Shown here: positions 46,673 through 58,017 of the stretch, in pieces | Layout: every line of letters starts with the position of its first letter | How positions within the stretch are numbered: position 1 is the first letter of the stretch | From: Isoetes taiwanensis | Taxonomy: Eukaryota; Streptophyta; Lycopodiopsida; Isoetales; Isoetaceae | Reading direction: 5' to 3' | NCBI GenBank assembly: GCA_021234155.1 | Contig: JAJEKV010000017.1 | Span: forward strand, 19,294,372 to 19,358,371 | DNA length: 64,000 nucleotides | The notes under the pieces: model-generated | Databases searched by the model: none | Told to the model about the DNA's origin: nothing | The model's input: the letters and a program-made list of their open reading frames with translations, nothing else | Position numbers and translations under genes: made by a program

Positions 46673-46803
46673 GTTTCAGGTGAATTCCATTTCTATGAAG
46701 GGTTTTTGGGAATTTAAGGATCCTAACATGACTTTTTAGCATGATTCTAACCTAACTAGCAACTTTTCTTACTTAAATTGGACACGTATTAGTATCAAAA
46801 TGC

Positions 46804-46874
46804 CGAAATCGGGTGGCGTTGCGAGAAATAGCCCTGCGTCGAGGGCGCAGACAGGTTTTTCGCAACGCGACCCG
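46804..46874. repeat. Hairpin unit, copy 2
   Basis: Second copy of the unit at 46602-46672, with a better stem: 'cgggtggcgttgcgagaaa' against 'tttttcgcaacgcgacccg'. It stands immediately before the (AT)n array. Confidence 0.75.
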
Positions 46875-46884
46875 AGTTGACTTT

Positions 46885-47035
<151 letters not shown>

Positions 47036-47274
47036 ATATATACAATTATATTATGGGTCCTATGGGGGGGTGAAAGTTTGTAGAGATTATTCCTGGCCGT
47101 CGATTTTTTGAGGTGTCGCGACAATGGCCCTTGGATTTGATGGGGGGGCATGCATGGGGCATGGATGGGGCATGCACCCCATCCCTGGGCCGTCGATCGG
47201 GCACGCGAGAAATCGTGGCTCTTGATATGAAGCTTAAGGAAGGTGCAAGGAAATTGTTAGTAAAGATTGATCTC

Positions 47275-47301
47275 GACCGTCCATCTCTGAGATGGACGGT
47301 C
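47275..47301. repeat. Perfect 13-bp inverted repeat
   Basis: GACCGTCCATCTC, one base, then its exact reverse complement. Single-arm copies of 'gaccgtccat' recur near 47401. Non-coding context. Confidence 0.85.
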
Positions 47302-48549
47302 CAGACCGTGACACTTCAATCAACCCCAAGCAGCCCCCTTTATTTGGGGCTTTTGATGTGGGCCGTTAGATCTAGGGATTCAATTGGGGCATTTTATGCA
47401 GACCGTCCATCCTTAAAATTAAGGCATTTCCCTTCAACCAAAAAAAAAAAAAGGGCATTTTATATTGGATGTTTATTAAATATTGGATGTCTATGTCAGT
47501 CGGGATGGGATGTCGGCACGGATGTGGCAAGGGAAAAGTAAAGCTCCTAGAATGGCCATGGCTCCATTCGACTCTTGCTCCGGGGGTGGTCCTCAAGCAA
47601 AGCAAACGATCTCTCTCTCCTCTAAATGCGATTTGTTGCCTTGGCCTTTGTCCTTTGATTTTGTGGTGAAGCCAATCGGTGGATTTGCATCTTCCAATTG
47701 AACTACGGTTCGCTAAAATGCTTCCTTGCTTGGGCTTTTTGTGCATGATACGGAATAGATATTTATAGCGAGAATGCATCACAAAGGTTTATGGTGTGAA
47801 TGATTTCATGGCTGTGCTAATATTCTAATAATAGCATTTGCATTTTGAAAGCGAGAGGTGTCAGGAACGGTTGAAGAATTAGATGCGCCTCCCTCGAGGG
47901 CAATGGATATCACACAGTACAAGCTTCCATTTTGTCCCATAGCTCTGAGCACTAGTGATGACCGGCCGGCTCGCACGGCCGGGCAATACCATAAGCGCAT
48001 GCTTCTAAATTACTGATTTCAGTGTCTCACGGAAACAAAAAGAAGCATATGTCATTTCTTACTGGGGATGCTTGATTTTTCTCGCCTTCTTCCCATCCAG
48101 AAGCTTTATTTCAAGGTTAAAGTCTTCTTTGGTTGGGGTCATTGGTTATTCTTTGAATCAATGGAGCTCCCTGTTATATCTCATATACATTTGTTTCTTT
48201 TCCTCTATTGCAGTAACCTCGGCCAGAAACTCGGGATTACACAATATGTCAAAGAAATGCCCTTACTATTATGGGTTAGAATTTTTTCATTAGCTTCTGC
48301 GAATTGTTTGCATATGAGACATAGACAAAAGTCTAGGAAGAAGACCCCATTCAGAAAGTCTTGTATGGTCAATCGAGCTAGTTATGATGCGAGCAATAAT
48401 GCTATGCACAACTTTGCAGAAGAAGACAATGTGATTAAAGCGAGGCAAGACCCATTGATAAATGTACAGCCAAGTGAGAGGTATGGTTGTCATTTGGTCA
48501 TATCTATATGCTCTTTACCATAGCGTGTCTTTCATGTGGGTCATACCAG

Positions 48550-48800
48550 GGATGGAATATTGGATTCTAGTGATACCAACTCTGATGATGGAGAAGCTTC
48601 TGACGTATCAGATGGTGATACATTGTCCAATGAGGAAGATGATGTTTCCCTATCTGAAGATGAGAGATACACCATGTAGGTACTTGTTAAGAGCATTTTC
48701 TTTGTCAGAATCATGCTTATACTTAAGTATTACGTTTGCAGAAAACTTTAACAAATGAAGAAGTTGAAAAGCTGGTTGACGAACTTCTGCAACATATATT
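48550..48800 (+). pseudogene. Acidic exon fragments, gene unknown
   Basis: After an acceptor at 48549 the frame reads 'GILDSSDTNSDDGEASDVSD' then 'SNEEDDVSLSEDERYTM' to a GTAGGT donor. A following exon after TTTGCAG (48742) reads 'KTLTNEEVEKLVDELLQ'. Both look like real exons of a nuclear acidic protein, but the family is not recognised. They sit directly upstream of RecQ exons with which they have no known relationship. Confidence 0.35.
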
Positions 48801-48874
48801 TGGTCTCTTTTAGATAGATAATGATCATCCAAGTAGATTATTGCTAAATGCAAAGGTATTTTTGTGGATAGGGA

Positions 48875-49327
48875 TTGGGTACCTTAAAACAGAGATTTCC
48901 AACTGTGTCTTTGATGGCACTTACAGCAACTGCAACTATGGGCGTGAAGGAAAATGTGGTTCAAACACTTGGTTTGACTAAGTGCATTATTTTCAGGCAG
49001 ACCTTTAATCGCCCTAATTTAAGGTATCTGTTTGATCTCTGTGGGGAATTTGTATAATGCCTGTATACTGTCAATGAAATAGCCATCAAGGTGTAAGGGC
49101 TTACCATCCTTTTTTTTCCGCAATTCAGAAATTTCTTGTGCAAATGGTTTTAGATTAATCTGCTTTTTTTGATCAATGCTTGTGAATGAAGGTACTCAGT
49201 TGTTCTTTAAAGTAAGAAAAGTGTTCAAGATATTGAAAACTTCATCAAGAAAAACCATCGCGACGAATCATGCATTTTTTACTGTTTATCTAGAATGGAT
49301 TGTGAAAAGCTTGCTGGGCAGCTCTAG
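48875..49327 (+). pseudogene. RecQ-type DNA helicase exon pair
   Basis: Exon 48875-49023 reads 'LKQRFPTVSLMALTATATM', 'GVKENVVQTLGL' and 'FRQTFNRPNLR'. That is helicase motif III (ALTATAT) and the end of the first RecA-like lobe of RecQ helicases. After an intron, 49211-49327 reads 'DIENFIKKNHRDESCIFYCL' then 'SRMDCEKLAGQL', the start of the second lobe (motif IV region). The two exons are adjacent in real RecQ genes and their splice sites are intact. The DEAH box, Walker A, motifs V-VI and RQC parts are absent nearby, so this is a fragment of a RECQ/SGS1-type gene. Confidence 0.75.
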
Positions 49328-49454
49328 GTATGATTTCTAGTTTTCAGTTTCCCAATTTGGGCTGGTTTTAAAGAGGATTTCTGACGTTCGTAAACCCATG
49401 ATTAGAAAAATGGTCTCAAATTAAGCTTATCCTATTGTCCCCCATCTAATTTCA

Positions 49455-49958
49455 TTGGAAAATGGGCCTTTCCAGATGACAGCACAAAGTTGGCAACATG
49501 CTATTACACTTGTGGTTTACACTTGTGCTATTACAGTTCATGGTGTGTGGATCATGGTTCCAATGCCAAAACTACGGTCCCGTTCTTTCTGTTCTGTGGC
49601 TTTTCCTCATCTGGTTGAATGCAAGGGTTCGCCACTTATGGTTTCTGGATTTTGGGGACAGAATGCTGGCATTTATATCTGGGATTTGGATTTGAAGGAG
49701 AAAGGTTGGCAAGAGGTGGGAAGAATGGCAAATTCTTTGCTAAGTTATTTTTTAAGCCCTTGCACTGGAGCCATCTCTTTCCACTGTGTAGGCCAGGAGC
49801 ATAATATCTATATCATAAACGAGAAGAATCCTCCTTCAATTGTGGTCTTTAACTTTGATCTGAAGACCTGGGATATATTGAGTACTTGCTATCAGAATAT
49901 CATTCATCCACGGTTCACGTGGTTCTCATTTTACCCTCAACTAGATATGAGGGCTTAA
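49455..49958 (+). pseudogene. F-box/kelch-type protein fragment
   Basis: An open frame of 167 codons. From about residue 30: 'VPMPKLRSRSFCSVAFPHLV', 'GIYIWDLDLKEKGWQEVGRM', 'SFHCVGQEHNIYIINE' and 'PPSIVVFNFDLKTWDIL'. This matches the kelch-like C-terminal half of plant F-box proteins (substrate-recognition subunits of SCF ubiquitin ligases). The N-terminal F-box is missing and the first residues overlap non-coding sequence. It lies 130 bases after RecQ exons, an unnatural neighbour. Confidence 0.55.
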
Positions 49959-52900
49959 TATTTACTGCTGTTAAGTAGGAACAGAGCGGGCATAAGAACA
50001 TATTTAGTTTTGGATGGCAGGTTGAAGAGACCACTAGTCTACATGTAGTTTGTCTGCTCATGTTTGTTGCCAGATGTGGACACTTATTGAAATCTACAAA
50101 AAGGCTACCAGGGGATATGCAGGAAGGGAATGAACCACTTGATCTTCTTGATCCTAAAAAGACACGTGCAGTTCTTTTCACAGGTCTGGTCTCGTATGTT
50201 GGTTGGTGCAAAATGTGGTTAATCTAGTAGTGTAGAGTTTTAGTGCAATGCTAAATGTGATTTGACTGTGCAGGTTCTGTTGCTTCCTAAACCACTGTTC
50301 ATGCTTATATATTATACTATTGTGATGATAGGTTTGTGCAAGGTATACAATCCTTTATTTCTGCGTATACTATTGTGATGATAGATTTGTGCAAGGTATT
50401 TAGTCCTTTATTTTTGCATGCTGGTTGCCTATGTTGCAGCTTCACTGATTTCCATCATGTATGGAGGCGCTTCCTGGTGCATTCCTGGTTGTTGCAGTGG
50501 AAATTATTCAGCAGATTAGGTGAAATGGATATTCTTTTTCCATTTTGTAGTTCCATATTTCACATTCCCATAGAGACATCTTTGTATAGTTTAGTTAGGA
50601 TGTTTTAAAAGGTTTATGTATGTTGAAACTACCCTTTCAAGTCAAATTTTCGGTTTGTCTGGCTTGGGAAGAGTGGGTTCATGTGGAGATCTTTGAAAGA
50701 CAGGTTCCCTCTCATATTGGGATAAAATCAGGCAGGTATTATCTACTAGCTTGAGCTAGATACAGAACTTATTGCCCAGACATCCAGTTCTCAGCAAATA
50801 GATGGCGGTTTCACTATATTTACATTTTTTGTCGTCTTATGCAGATCTCTAGGCAACCCCGAAGCTTATAGAGCTCTTTTGCCAAAAAGTATTCCAAATA
50901 TTAAATTTGTGAACAGAGTTGAGAGCTGGAGTCTGGGTATCTGATGTCTTTGATGCACACTAGTTTCAAATCTTGCTCTTGTTAAATGGGTTTGCTGCAG
51001 TGAACGTGCAAACATTAACATTCTATACTTATGATAAGGTCTGGAAGGTGAGTGCGTATCTTTAATGTCAATTTGCAGATGAAGTTTTGGGAGTTGTCAT
51101 GTTCACTCATCTTACACAGGTGTTCAGGAATGCCATAAGCAAAACTGTGAACAACTAAAGTGGAAGTTGTGTTGGCGAAGGACATGCTATTTTAGAATGG
51201 GCACAGACCCATCTACTTCCTCTGTAGGCTATGAAACAAAAGTTGTTCCCCTTGATAGAGCACTCTGGAAAAATGAGGTGGTAAGTTTTTTGAAGGTTGA
51301 CGAAATGTTATTTAAAACGCATTTGTGTTTCGATGGCAAGATCAAATTAGCAATTCAGTTGAATGAGCTTCAGATTAGCCATTAAAATAGCGAAATCAAA
51401 TTTGAAGATGAATCTATTGTTGAGGTATGCACAGGAGAAAGGCTTCGTACCCAACATTTTGGGTTTAAAAGAATGGGGACCCGCGGGTGCCCGTGGTCAT
51501 GCACATAAACTGACTACCTCATCTGGTGCAGCTCCAACATATGTTTTCATGCAAGTGCCACATGCATGAAGCACATCTTGATGATCATGCTGGCCAAATA
51601 ATATCCATTAACTTCATTGTACCATTTGTACCATTTGTATGTTTCATTCTACTTGTCATTTACTTATTTCTTTCTTTATGATGGGACATACTTTTGGCTA
51701 ACTTAATGACATTGTTAAGGAATTTCCTTCCTCAAATATCACTGCTTTCTTTAGCAAAAATACAAATATTATGTGCATATTGAGTGGAAAATGTGAAAAA
51801 ATGAGCATTTTTGCTTATGCTTTGGTCACAAGGTGAATCCTTATGCCTATTTAACATATTGAAACCAACTTGAGGGAAATAAAAATATAATGGTGTATCA
51901 ATTATGTGGCTGGGCTAACTTAGCACATTTATATGTCGTGCCTAGAAGTCGCTTGCTAGCAATGAAGACTATGTCTCTGCATCTTACAAATCATACAACT
52001 TTCCATCTATATAAAAGTAACCTTTCATAAAATTCTCTAAATTTTAACCTTTAATTTTTCCAATTTAATGTCGAAAGCATACTAGCATACTGTATCTAGG
52101 AAGACTGTCTTTGATATATTTAATTCTTATAGAATCGTAAGGAATCCTCGTATGATCTTTAAGAAGCTTTATAGAAACTTATATACTCTAAATGAATCTC
52201 CATGGACCCTTAAGGAATTTGAAAGAATCTTTAGAGAGCTTGGAAAATCTAGATGAATTTGAAGAGAATGTTTGGGAATGTTTATAGAATTTTAAGAAAT
52301 CTAGGATGTCTTAATTTGGAATCCAGGGAGATATTTATAGAACCTTAAAAACTCCATAAGGGAGTTCTAGCTTGGCCTGTAACAAGGGTTGCCATGTAGT
52401 TTATCTAGTTGGGCATGTTGCCAAATACCTAGTTGTGCATGGTTTCAAATATCAAGTCGTCATTTGGTTTATGCGCTTAAGTGCACAGCCAATGGTCACC
52501 CCCCCATAAAGCCCTATAGAATTTTAGGAAATTGAGAGGAATTTTCATGGAACTTAAATAATCTTGGAAAGTTCCCATATAATCTTAGGGAATTTAAAGC
52601 ATTCGCATAATTTTAAATTTCTCAAGTTTAAAGCTCAAACTAGACGTTCCACAAAATGCACATTGTTCGAAAGGCTTATTTTGGAAAGATATTTCTTTCT
52701 TTCATAAACCAATCCAAATATTTAGTTTTCTAAATGGTAATTTGTTGCCAAACAATATGTTAAATTGTGGTCACGTTATTGCTAGCATGTGATCTTGGTT
52801 CTCAACCCAATTCGGAAATATGGAATGTTGTGTAAATTTGCATGTGTGCTGGCTGAGATTTGCATCTTACATCAAAGCTAACAAGACATCAACAAAGCGA

Positions 52901-53805
52901 ACCCCTAAGCTTGCAACACTCAAAATGATCAAAAGATACAAAAATAATACATGAGTAAGGTGGAGCAAGTATGGACTCTTAGTTCTCATATCTAAGTGCT
53001 TTATAAGGCAAGTAGCTGGCGCTAATGAGATAACAATCTCACGCCATTTTTCTCGCCTTTTCTCTTTCAGCTTCCCACAATGTAGAACCTCAAGTTAAGT
53101 GCTCTCGCCTTTTGAGGTTTCCTCTTGTTTTGCACCTTTACACTTGTTAAGGTTCCTTATTTCTTTATTAGTAGTTTTTAATAGTAGTTTGTTGAGGTCC
53201 TTTATTAAAGGGCACATTGAATTTGACTTATATAAGCCAAAAGCACACTGCAACTGATTGAGCTTAATTGGGCATGTTGCGACATCGATATCACTGCCAA
53301 GAGAACACATTTGAATTTGACTTCTTAGCAAGCTACCATCCGACTTTATATGTTCTCTCGTTTCACTTCTTTACTTGACTGTATCCAATAGAGTGACTTT
53401 CACTTTCAAATCTTTTGCCAAATTTTCCACAATCAAATCATCATACAAAACTTTTGATCACAAATGGCTAGTCAGCTTTGAACACTCCTTCACATCATGG
53501 TTTTGGATTAGATGGACCATTTGCCTGATACGACAATTGAGAATGTAAAAATCTCAAGCAAGATGCGCATTAAAGACATTATTACTTCAATATATGATGC
53601 CAATAAATTAATGGATTATTATGCTTGAATTCGATTTGAGCAAAAAACATTTTGGGATTTCTTTATGACTATATATTAAGAGAAAGACTACCAAATTATA
53701 TGAAATTATATATCTTATTAAGCTTGAATTGTACTCTTCGATCTTTGTAGACCATAGCTCATAGACCCATTTATAGTACAAAAACTTGTATATATATATA
53801 TATAT
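49959..53805. other. No complete gene; a few exon-like islands
   Basis: A short exon-like piece near 50090-50180 reads 'KSTKRLPGDMQEGNEPLDLL' up to a CAG|GTCTGG donor; one near 51000-51045 reads 'VNVQTLTFYTYDKVWK' before GTGAGT. Neither can be assigned. From 52080 to 52620 the sequence is made of diffuse variations on 'aatctttaaggaat', a degenerate short-period repeat. 52620-53805 is AT-rich without features, ending in a (TA)n run at 53789-53805. Confidence 0.4.
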
Positions 53806-53857
53806 GTTCTTAATATTTTCCAATGTAGTCTGCCCTAATATAATCCGCTTCAAACTG

Positions 53858-53930
53858 ATGGGCATAGCATAATGGTTAGACAACGAATTTGGACTTATAA
53901 TCTATGGACTGGTTTAGTCCATTGAATAAG
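53858..53930 (+). promoter_or_regulatory. tRNA-like Pol III promoter (A and B boxes), left copy
   Basis: TAGCATAATGG (53865-53875) fits the A box TRGCNNARYNGG. GGTTTAGTCC (53911-53920) fits the B box GGTTCGANNCC at eight of ten positions, 35 bases later. Between them 'ttggacttataatctat' resembles an anticodon arm with loop CTTATAA. Acceptor pairing is poor, so it is a tRNA-derived promoter or SINE-like head, not a functional tRNA gene. Confidence 0.5.
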
Positions 53931-54706
53931 ACAGATAATATTGGTTTAGGGTCTCTTTTGGCAGGAGCCTTGGCAACCCTGGGACAAAGCTAATATGAAT
54001 GGAGCATAAATTGCCTATAGCATTGCAGGTCCAAGTGAGCATCTAATAGTGTAACAAAAAGGTGGCATACACTTGCCCCAATTTGGTTATATCCTAACCC
54101 CTATAGTATTATTTGAGAATTGTAATGATGATTACAATAAGATATGAAGGATAGATATGGTTATGTAATTTTTTACCCCCTAGCATTTAAATTAGGGATT
54201 GGTTAAACTAATACTATGACTACAGGCCAAAGTTTGGTGGGAATTCAAATGTGCAGTTGTAGCATAGGGTATGTGTTGGGGGATGATAGGATCTAGGATC
54301 CCAAATGGTAAAATGAATATGGGATTTTTATGGTGTAAATATGGACACAAGGTGTTGGTAACATATGCTCGATATTTGTTACAATAGTACCTACAAAGTT
54401 TTTTTCGCTAACCCTAATGTCAAAGAAAGGTAAACCCTAGCGATGGTGGCGTCTACGACAGCCTTGGGCTGATAGGTGCTGACGGATCCCTAACAAACCA
54501 TGGATGACCTTTTGATTGTTGGTTACATGCAAAATATCGACAACTCGGATTGATCGAGACAGGTAAACAGCTGTTATGATCCTTTTTCTTAATCTTCTTG
54601 TAATATTTGCTTAGAACAGATTGGCTTTGGTTTTCTCGTAATATGGTTTAACCTCCATGCTATATAATAAGATCGGATCCCTCTTCTATGAACACGATTT
54701 TTGGGC

Positions 54707-55079
54707 ATGAGCAAGGCAGGCCGACCTGAGGGGGTGTGCAATAAAGGGCGCACCAGATCTAAACTCATTGAATTCCTTAGAAGAAATGGCTTAGAGCATA
54801 GTAGCCATGACCTACTAAGGCTCAACTGTTAGAATTGTGTGAGCCCATGGATTAGATCCAAATAGGGAAAAGGGTGATTCTGGAATTATAAAATTCCTCC
54901 CTAGTCTGAATGCATGTGGGAATGTCCCTAGATCTGGTAATACATCAAGCAGCAATGTGGAGTTTGTTGCAGACTCTGAAATTGAAGAAATCGAAGAGGA
55001 TTCTGATGATGGAGTGCAACCAAATCAGGTTCCTACAATTGAATTGTTTAAATGCTGGTTTCCTAATCATTTAATGTAA
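54707..55079 (+). pseudogene. SAP-like small ORF, left copy
   Basis: The ATG at 54707 starts 'MSKAGRPEGVC' followed by 'RSKLIEFLRRNGLEHS', a helix-turn pattern like the first helix of a SAP (SAF-A/B, Acinus, PIAS) DNA-binding motif. A single-base loss near 54830 introduces a stop. The continuing frame, best seen in the right copy, is Ser/Asn-rich then strongly acidic ('EIEEIEEDSDDG') and ends 'WFPNHLM' at a TAA (55077-55079). It would be about 120 residues if unbroken. It would be the first ORF of the element. SAP assignment is tentative. Confidence 0.45.
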
Positions 55080-55416
55080 TATTCAAGGTTATAGAGGGTG
55101 TAGCACTACAGGTCACAGTATTTGTAGGCATAACAGGTTACCATGATTAATACAGTTCTGCATGAATTGCTCATTCGAAATTAAGATGTAATGTTATAAT
55201 CCATAGGCTTTTAACATATGGTAAGAGTATATTTAAGTTAAACTGTGGGTAAAGGGCAGAAATGCCAAGAGAGTTCATTGCTTACCTGTTAGCAGTAGAA
55301 TTTTTACCCTCTTAAGGCTAATTAGTTCTATTTGCTGCAGGTAACCGAGCTCTCTTCTCCTGCATCTAGCTCTGTCTTTTGCATGGAAGCATGAATGATT
55401 GAAGAATGTTTTTATG

Positions 55417-56245
55417 TACTACTGTATTTATATTGTATACAACGTTTATGGTAAGATTTTGATCCCTTCAAGTATAATTATTCAATGGAGGAACTGTATG
55501 GTAAACTCTTAATCCTTTTTGTGTATTGGTATTTTGAATATTATTTATGGCTGTTTTTTACTGCTTGGTAAAACATGTTTGGAGCACCTTGAAGTAATTT
55601 ATGGTAATATAATTATGGATCTCAGCCTTTGGCTGCATTTTCTTATTCTGTTTCCATATTTGCTTATTTTTTGGTTCGTCCAGTGGTTTTTAAATTTGCA
55701 TGGTGTTTTCCTGTTTAATTTTAAGGCTTTGGGTATTGCCCTTCTTTTTTGATCATGCTGGGATTTGACACATCTACAGTTCTCTTCAACAGTTTATTCC
55801 AAATTGTTTTACAAGTTATTTTACAAGTTATTTAGCAATTTTATGGTACAGCATATTGCTTGTTGTGGATGATTTCCTTTTGCTACATTTATTTGAAAAT
55901 GTAAACATGTGTCAAAGTAGTATGGTCAAGGTTAAATAATTGTATTATTAAATGAGTTGAGCTGGTCCTTATTTTTAGACTTTTGGTCTAAGGTTAAACT
56001 ATTATATGGTTACATGATCTCTAAGGGCTCCCTCTTTAGGGTCCAATAAATTCAGTAGTCTTATTTAGTTAGGTTAAGGCTATTTGAATGTCTAGTCAAG
56101 TAGAGGCTTGGTTAGGCCAGTCTATATATCTCCCCACTTTGGATCCTTTGGTTTTCTTGGTGAAGTCCTTAGAGATCGATGTAGTCTTTTATTTTACATT
56201 ATTCTTATCCTAATTTTTATGGTTACTAATGTGTGTTCTTTCTTT
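55417..56245 (+). other. Non-coding spacer before the element's accessory ORF
   Basis: AT-rich with no protein motif. It ends in a good acceptor-like tract (ttctttctttag, 56234-56245) directly before coding sequence, so much of it may be an intron or a 5' untranslated region. Confidence 0.4.
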
Positions 56246-56249
56246 AGGA

Positions 56250-57798
56250 AGCTAGAGCTCGAGAGAAAAGTATCTTGGTTTCTTCAAGCAACAAGATTCC
56301 AATCAAACAAATGCACTTGTTTCGGTCGAGGGTAGACCAGAGTGGCTTCCTGAGCTTGCTAAACTTGGTTACATGGGGGCAGGTATCTTAGCCCCTAATA
56401 AAGCTGTACAGGCAGTTTTGGCATGTGTAAAATTGGTGGAGGTTCATAATCTGCTAATCTGTAAGGAATGCAATTTGAATGAAGGAGAAATTTCAGTAGT
56501 ACTTTTTCTTGGGTTTAACAATATGCTGGGACTTGTGGCAAGTTTCAAGGATGCTGATTACGCTAAGTGTCATGAGTTGATTATTGACGCATATAAGAAA
56601 TTGCCTGATGCGCATTTGGCTGCTGATAAAAAGGATGTGGTTGATCTTCTGGCCTTCATCAGGGGCTTAACAGCACTGGAAAAGCAGAACAATCTCAAGT
56701 TCACTTATACCCCAAAAGGCAAGGTTAGTACTCCTACTGATAAAGTTAGTGAGCAGGATGCATCATTGGATAATTGCACATTTTAGTATTGATGAAGTGG
56801 AAAACAATCGGGTATGCGCAATTAATACCGAGGTTTTAATACCTCCATGTAATGATGAAGATAATATCGAGGCGAAGGTTGAATCTTATGGATTAAAGGA
56901 ACTAAATCTTTTTAATTGTGGTGGATTCCTTTAATGTCAAATAGGAATGTGGAGATACATCTTTGGCGGCCAAACAAACTCGTGGGCTAGCAAAAATCTC
57001 GGTGTGATTGCTCCTATCAGTAAGGAATCCTTTATTATGCTTGCACGAATAACTAATGAGGAAGTTACTAAAGCTGAAAGAGATGCTATATCTTTCACTA
57101 AAAATATCAGAAAGATTAATTTGAATCTACCTTTCCCAATTCAGCTTCTGGAGAAAAAATGTACTATTGGGACTGCCCTTTATATAGGGCAAAAGGGACA
57201 CATGGCAAAAACTGATGAACAGAGAATAGACTTTTACTTGAAACGCATTTGGAGGACTTATTGCCCTTTTTTCAAGTGTAATTGTGACAATGTTACAGAT
57301 GAAAAATGTGCTGATAATATCATATGGTTTGACCATATGGTTTGGTTCATGTTTAATAATCTGGAGAAGATTTGGACTGAGCAAAGTTTGCAGATGAGGT
57401 TTGCATATATGTGCAGATGGTTATCTTCTGATCCAATTAAGAAAGTTGTCATTTCTTACATTGGATATCTGAAAGTAAGGGATCTATTCTTCAAAATGAC
57501 TCACAGGTTAGCTGAGAATGAAAATTGTAACTTTAAACTGGAATTTGGCAACTCTAAGGCGGTGGATATTATTGAGAAAACTATCAAGTCGGGGAAATTT
57601 TTAATGGATCATCTCCATGATAATAACAGCTTTGGATATGCTCCTGCAAGGAAGAGAAACCAGAATTCTAATGCTACTGTCAGTGGTATCCTCAGACCTC
57701 CAAAGATCGTGAGAAATCAAGTGGGTACAGAAGTGTTAGCCACAAATAAAACAGGTAACTCTCTGGTTGTGTGCGAGCGTGATAATATTATGTTTTGA
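56250..57798 (+). pseudogene. Accessory coding region upstream of RT, frameshifted
   Basis: Three successive plus-strand frames appear to be one protein. About 56260-56785 reads 'EGRPEWLPELAKLGYMGAG', 'LGLVASFKDADYAKCHELI' and 'PDAHLAADKKDVVDLLAFI'. 56783-56934 (shifted by one base) reads 'EVENNRVCAINTEVLIPP'. 56947-57798, 283 codons, includes 'NLPFPIQLLEKKCTIGTAL', 'RTYCPFFKCNCDNVTDEKC' (a small Cys cluster) and 'AYMCRWLSSDPIKKVVISY'. No family is recognised. Position immediately before RT suggests an ORF1/N-terminal function such as RNA binding. I found no convincing GIY-YIG endonuclease, although 'ALYIGQKGH' and 'ISYIGYLK' occur. Confidence 0.5.
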
Positions 57799-58017
57799 GT
57801 ATAGTATGGTTTTCATACTATATACGGCTTATATAGTTCTGAATGCTTGACTGTGCATGCATTGCATGTTGTTCAGGCCTTAGTGCCAATCTATATGGGA
57901 TCTTTCCCAATTTTTATATGGGAGTTATTCCCCAAAATTTTTCTTTTATGGGATTTATTCCCAAATTTTGCTACTATATGATATTCAATAAAATATTTTA
58001 TGTTGCTAAAGCATTGA
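57799..58017 (+). other. Short non-coding gap before RT
   Basis: About 220 bases with stops in all frames and a repeated 'tatgggatttattcccaa'-type motif (57895-57970). It could be an intron or later insertion, but the splice phases I tested do not join the two ORFs. Confidence 0.4.

Larger units (their letters stand above)
53806..55416 (+). repeat. Long direct repeat, left copy (pseudo-LTR-like)
   Basis: Starting after a (TA)n run with 'gttcttaatattttccaatg', this segment is repeated at 62380-64000 in the same orientation with only scattered substitutions and a few indels (roughly 2-3 percent by eye). The copy may continue past 55416; the partner is cut by the window end there. It holds a tRNA-like promoter at its start and a small SAP-like ORF. 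With the partner it brackets the reverse transcriptase unit, at an offset of about 8.57 kb. Confidence 0.95.

Noticed and set aside
53858-53930. Functional tRNA gene
   Set aside because: A and B boxes are good, but acceptor and T-stem pairing is poor and the anticodon stem is imperfect.
53806-55416. Hammerhead ribozyme in the long repeat
   Set aside because: Penelope pseudo-LTRs often carry hammerheads, so I looked for CUGANGA plus GAAA in both strands. Only partial matches such as 'gctgacgg' (54479) exist, without the rest of the core.
57150-57480. GIY-YIG endonuclease
   Set aside because: 'ALYIGQKGH' and 'ISYIGYLK' look suggestive, but the paired GIY block, catalytic Arg and Glu spacing are not evident.
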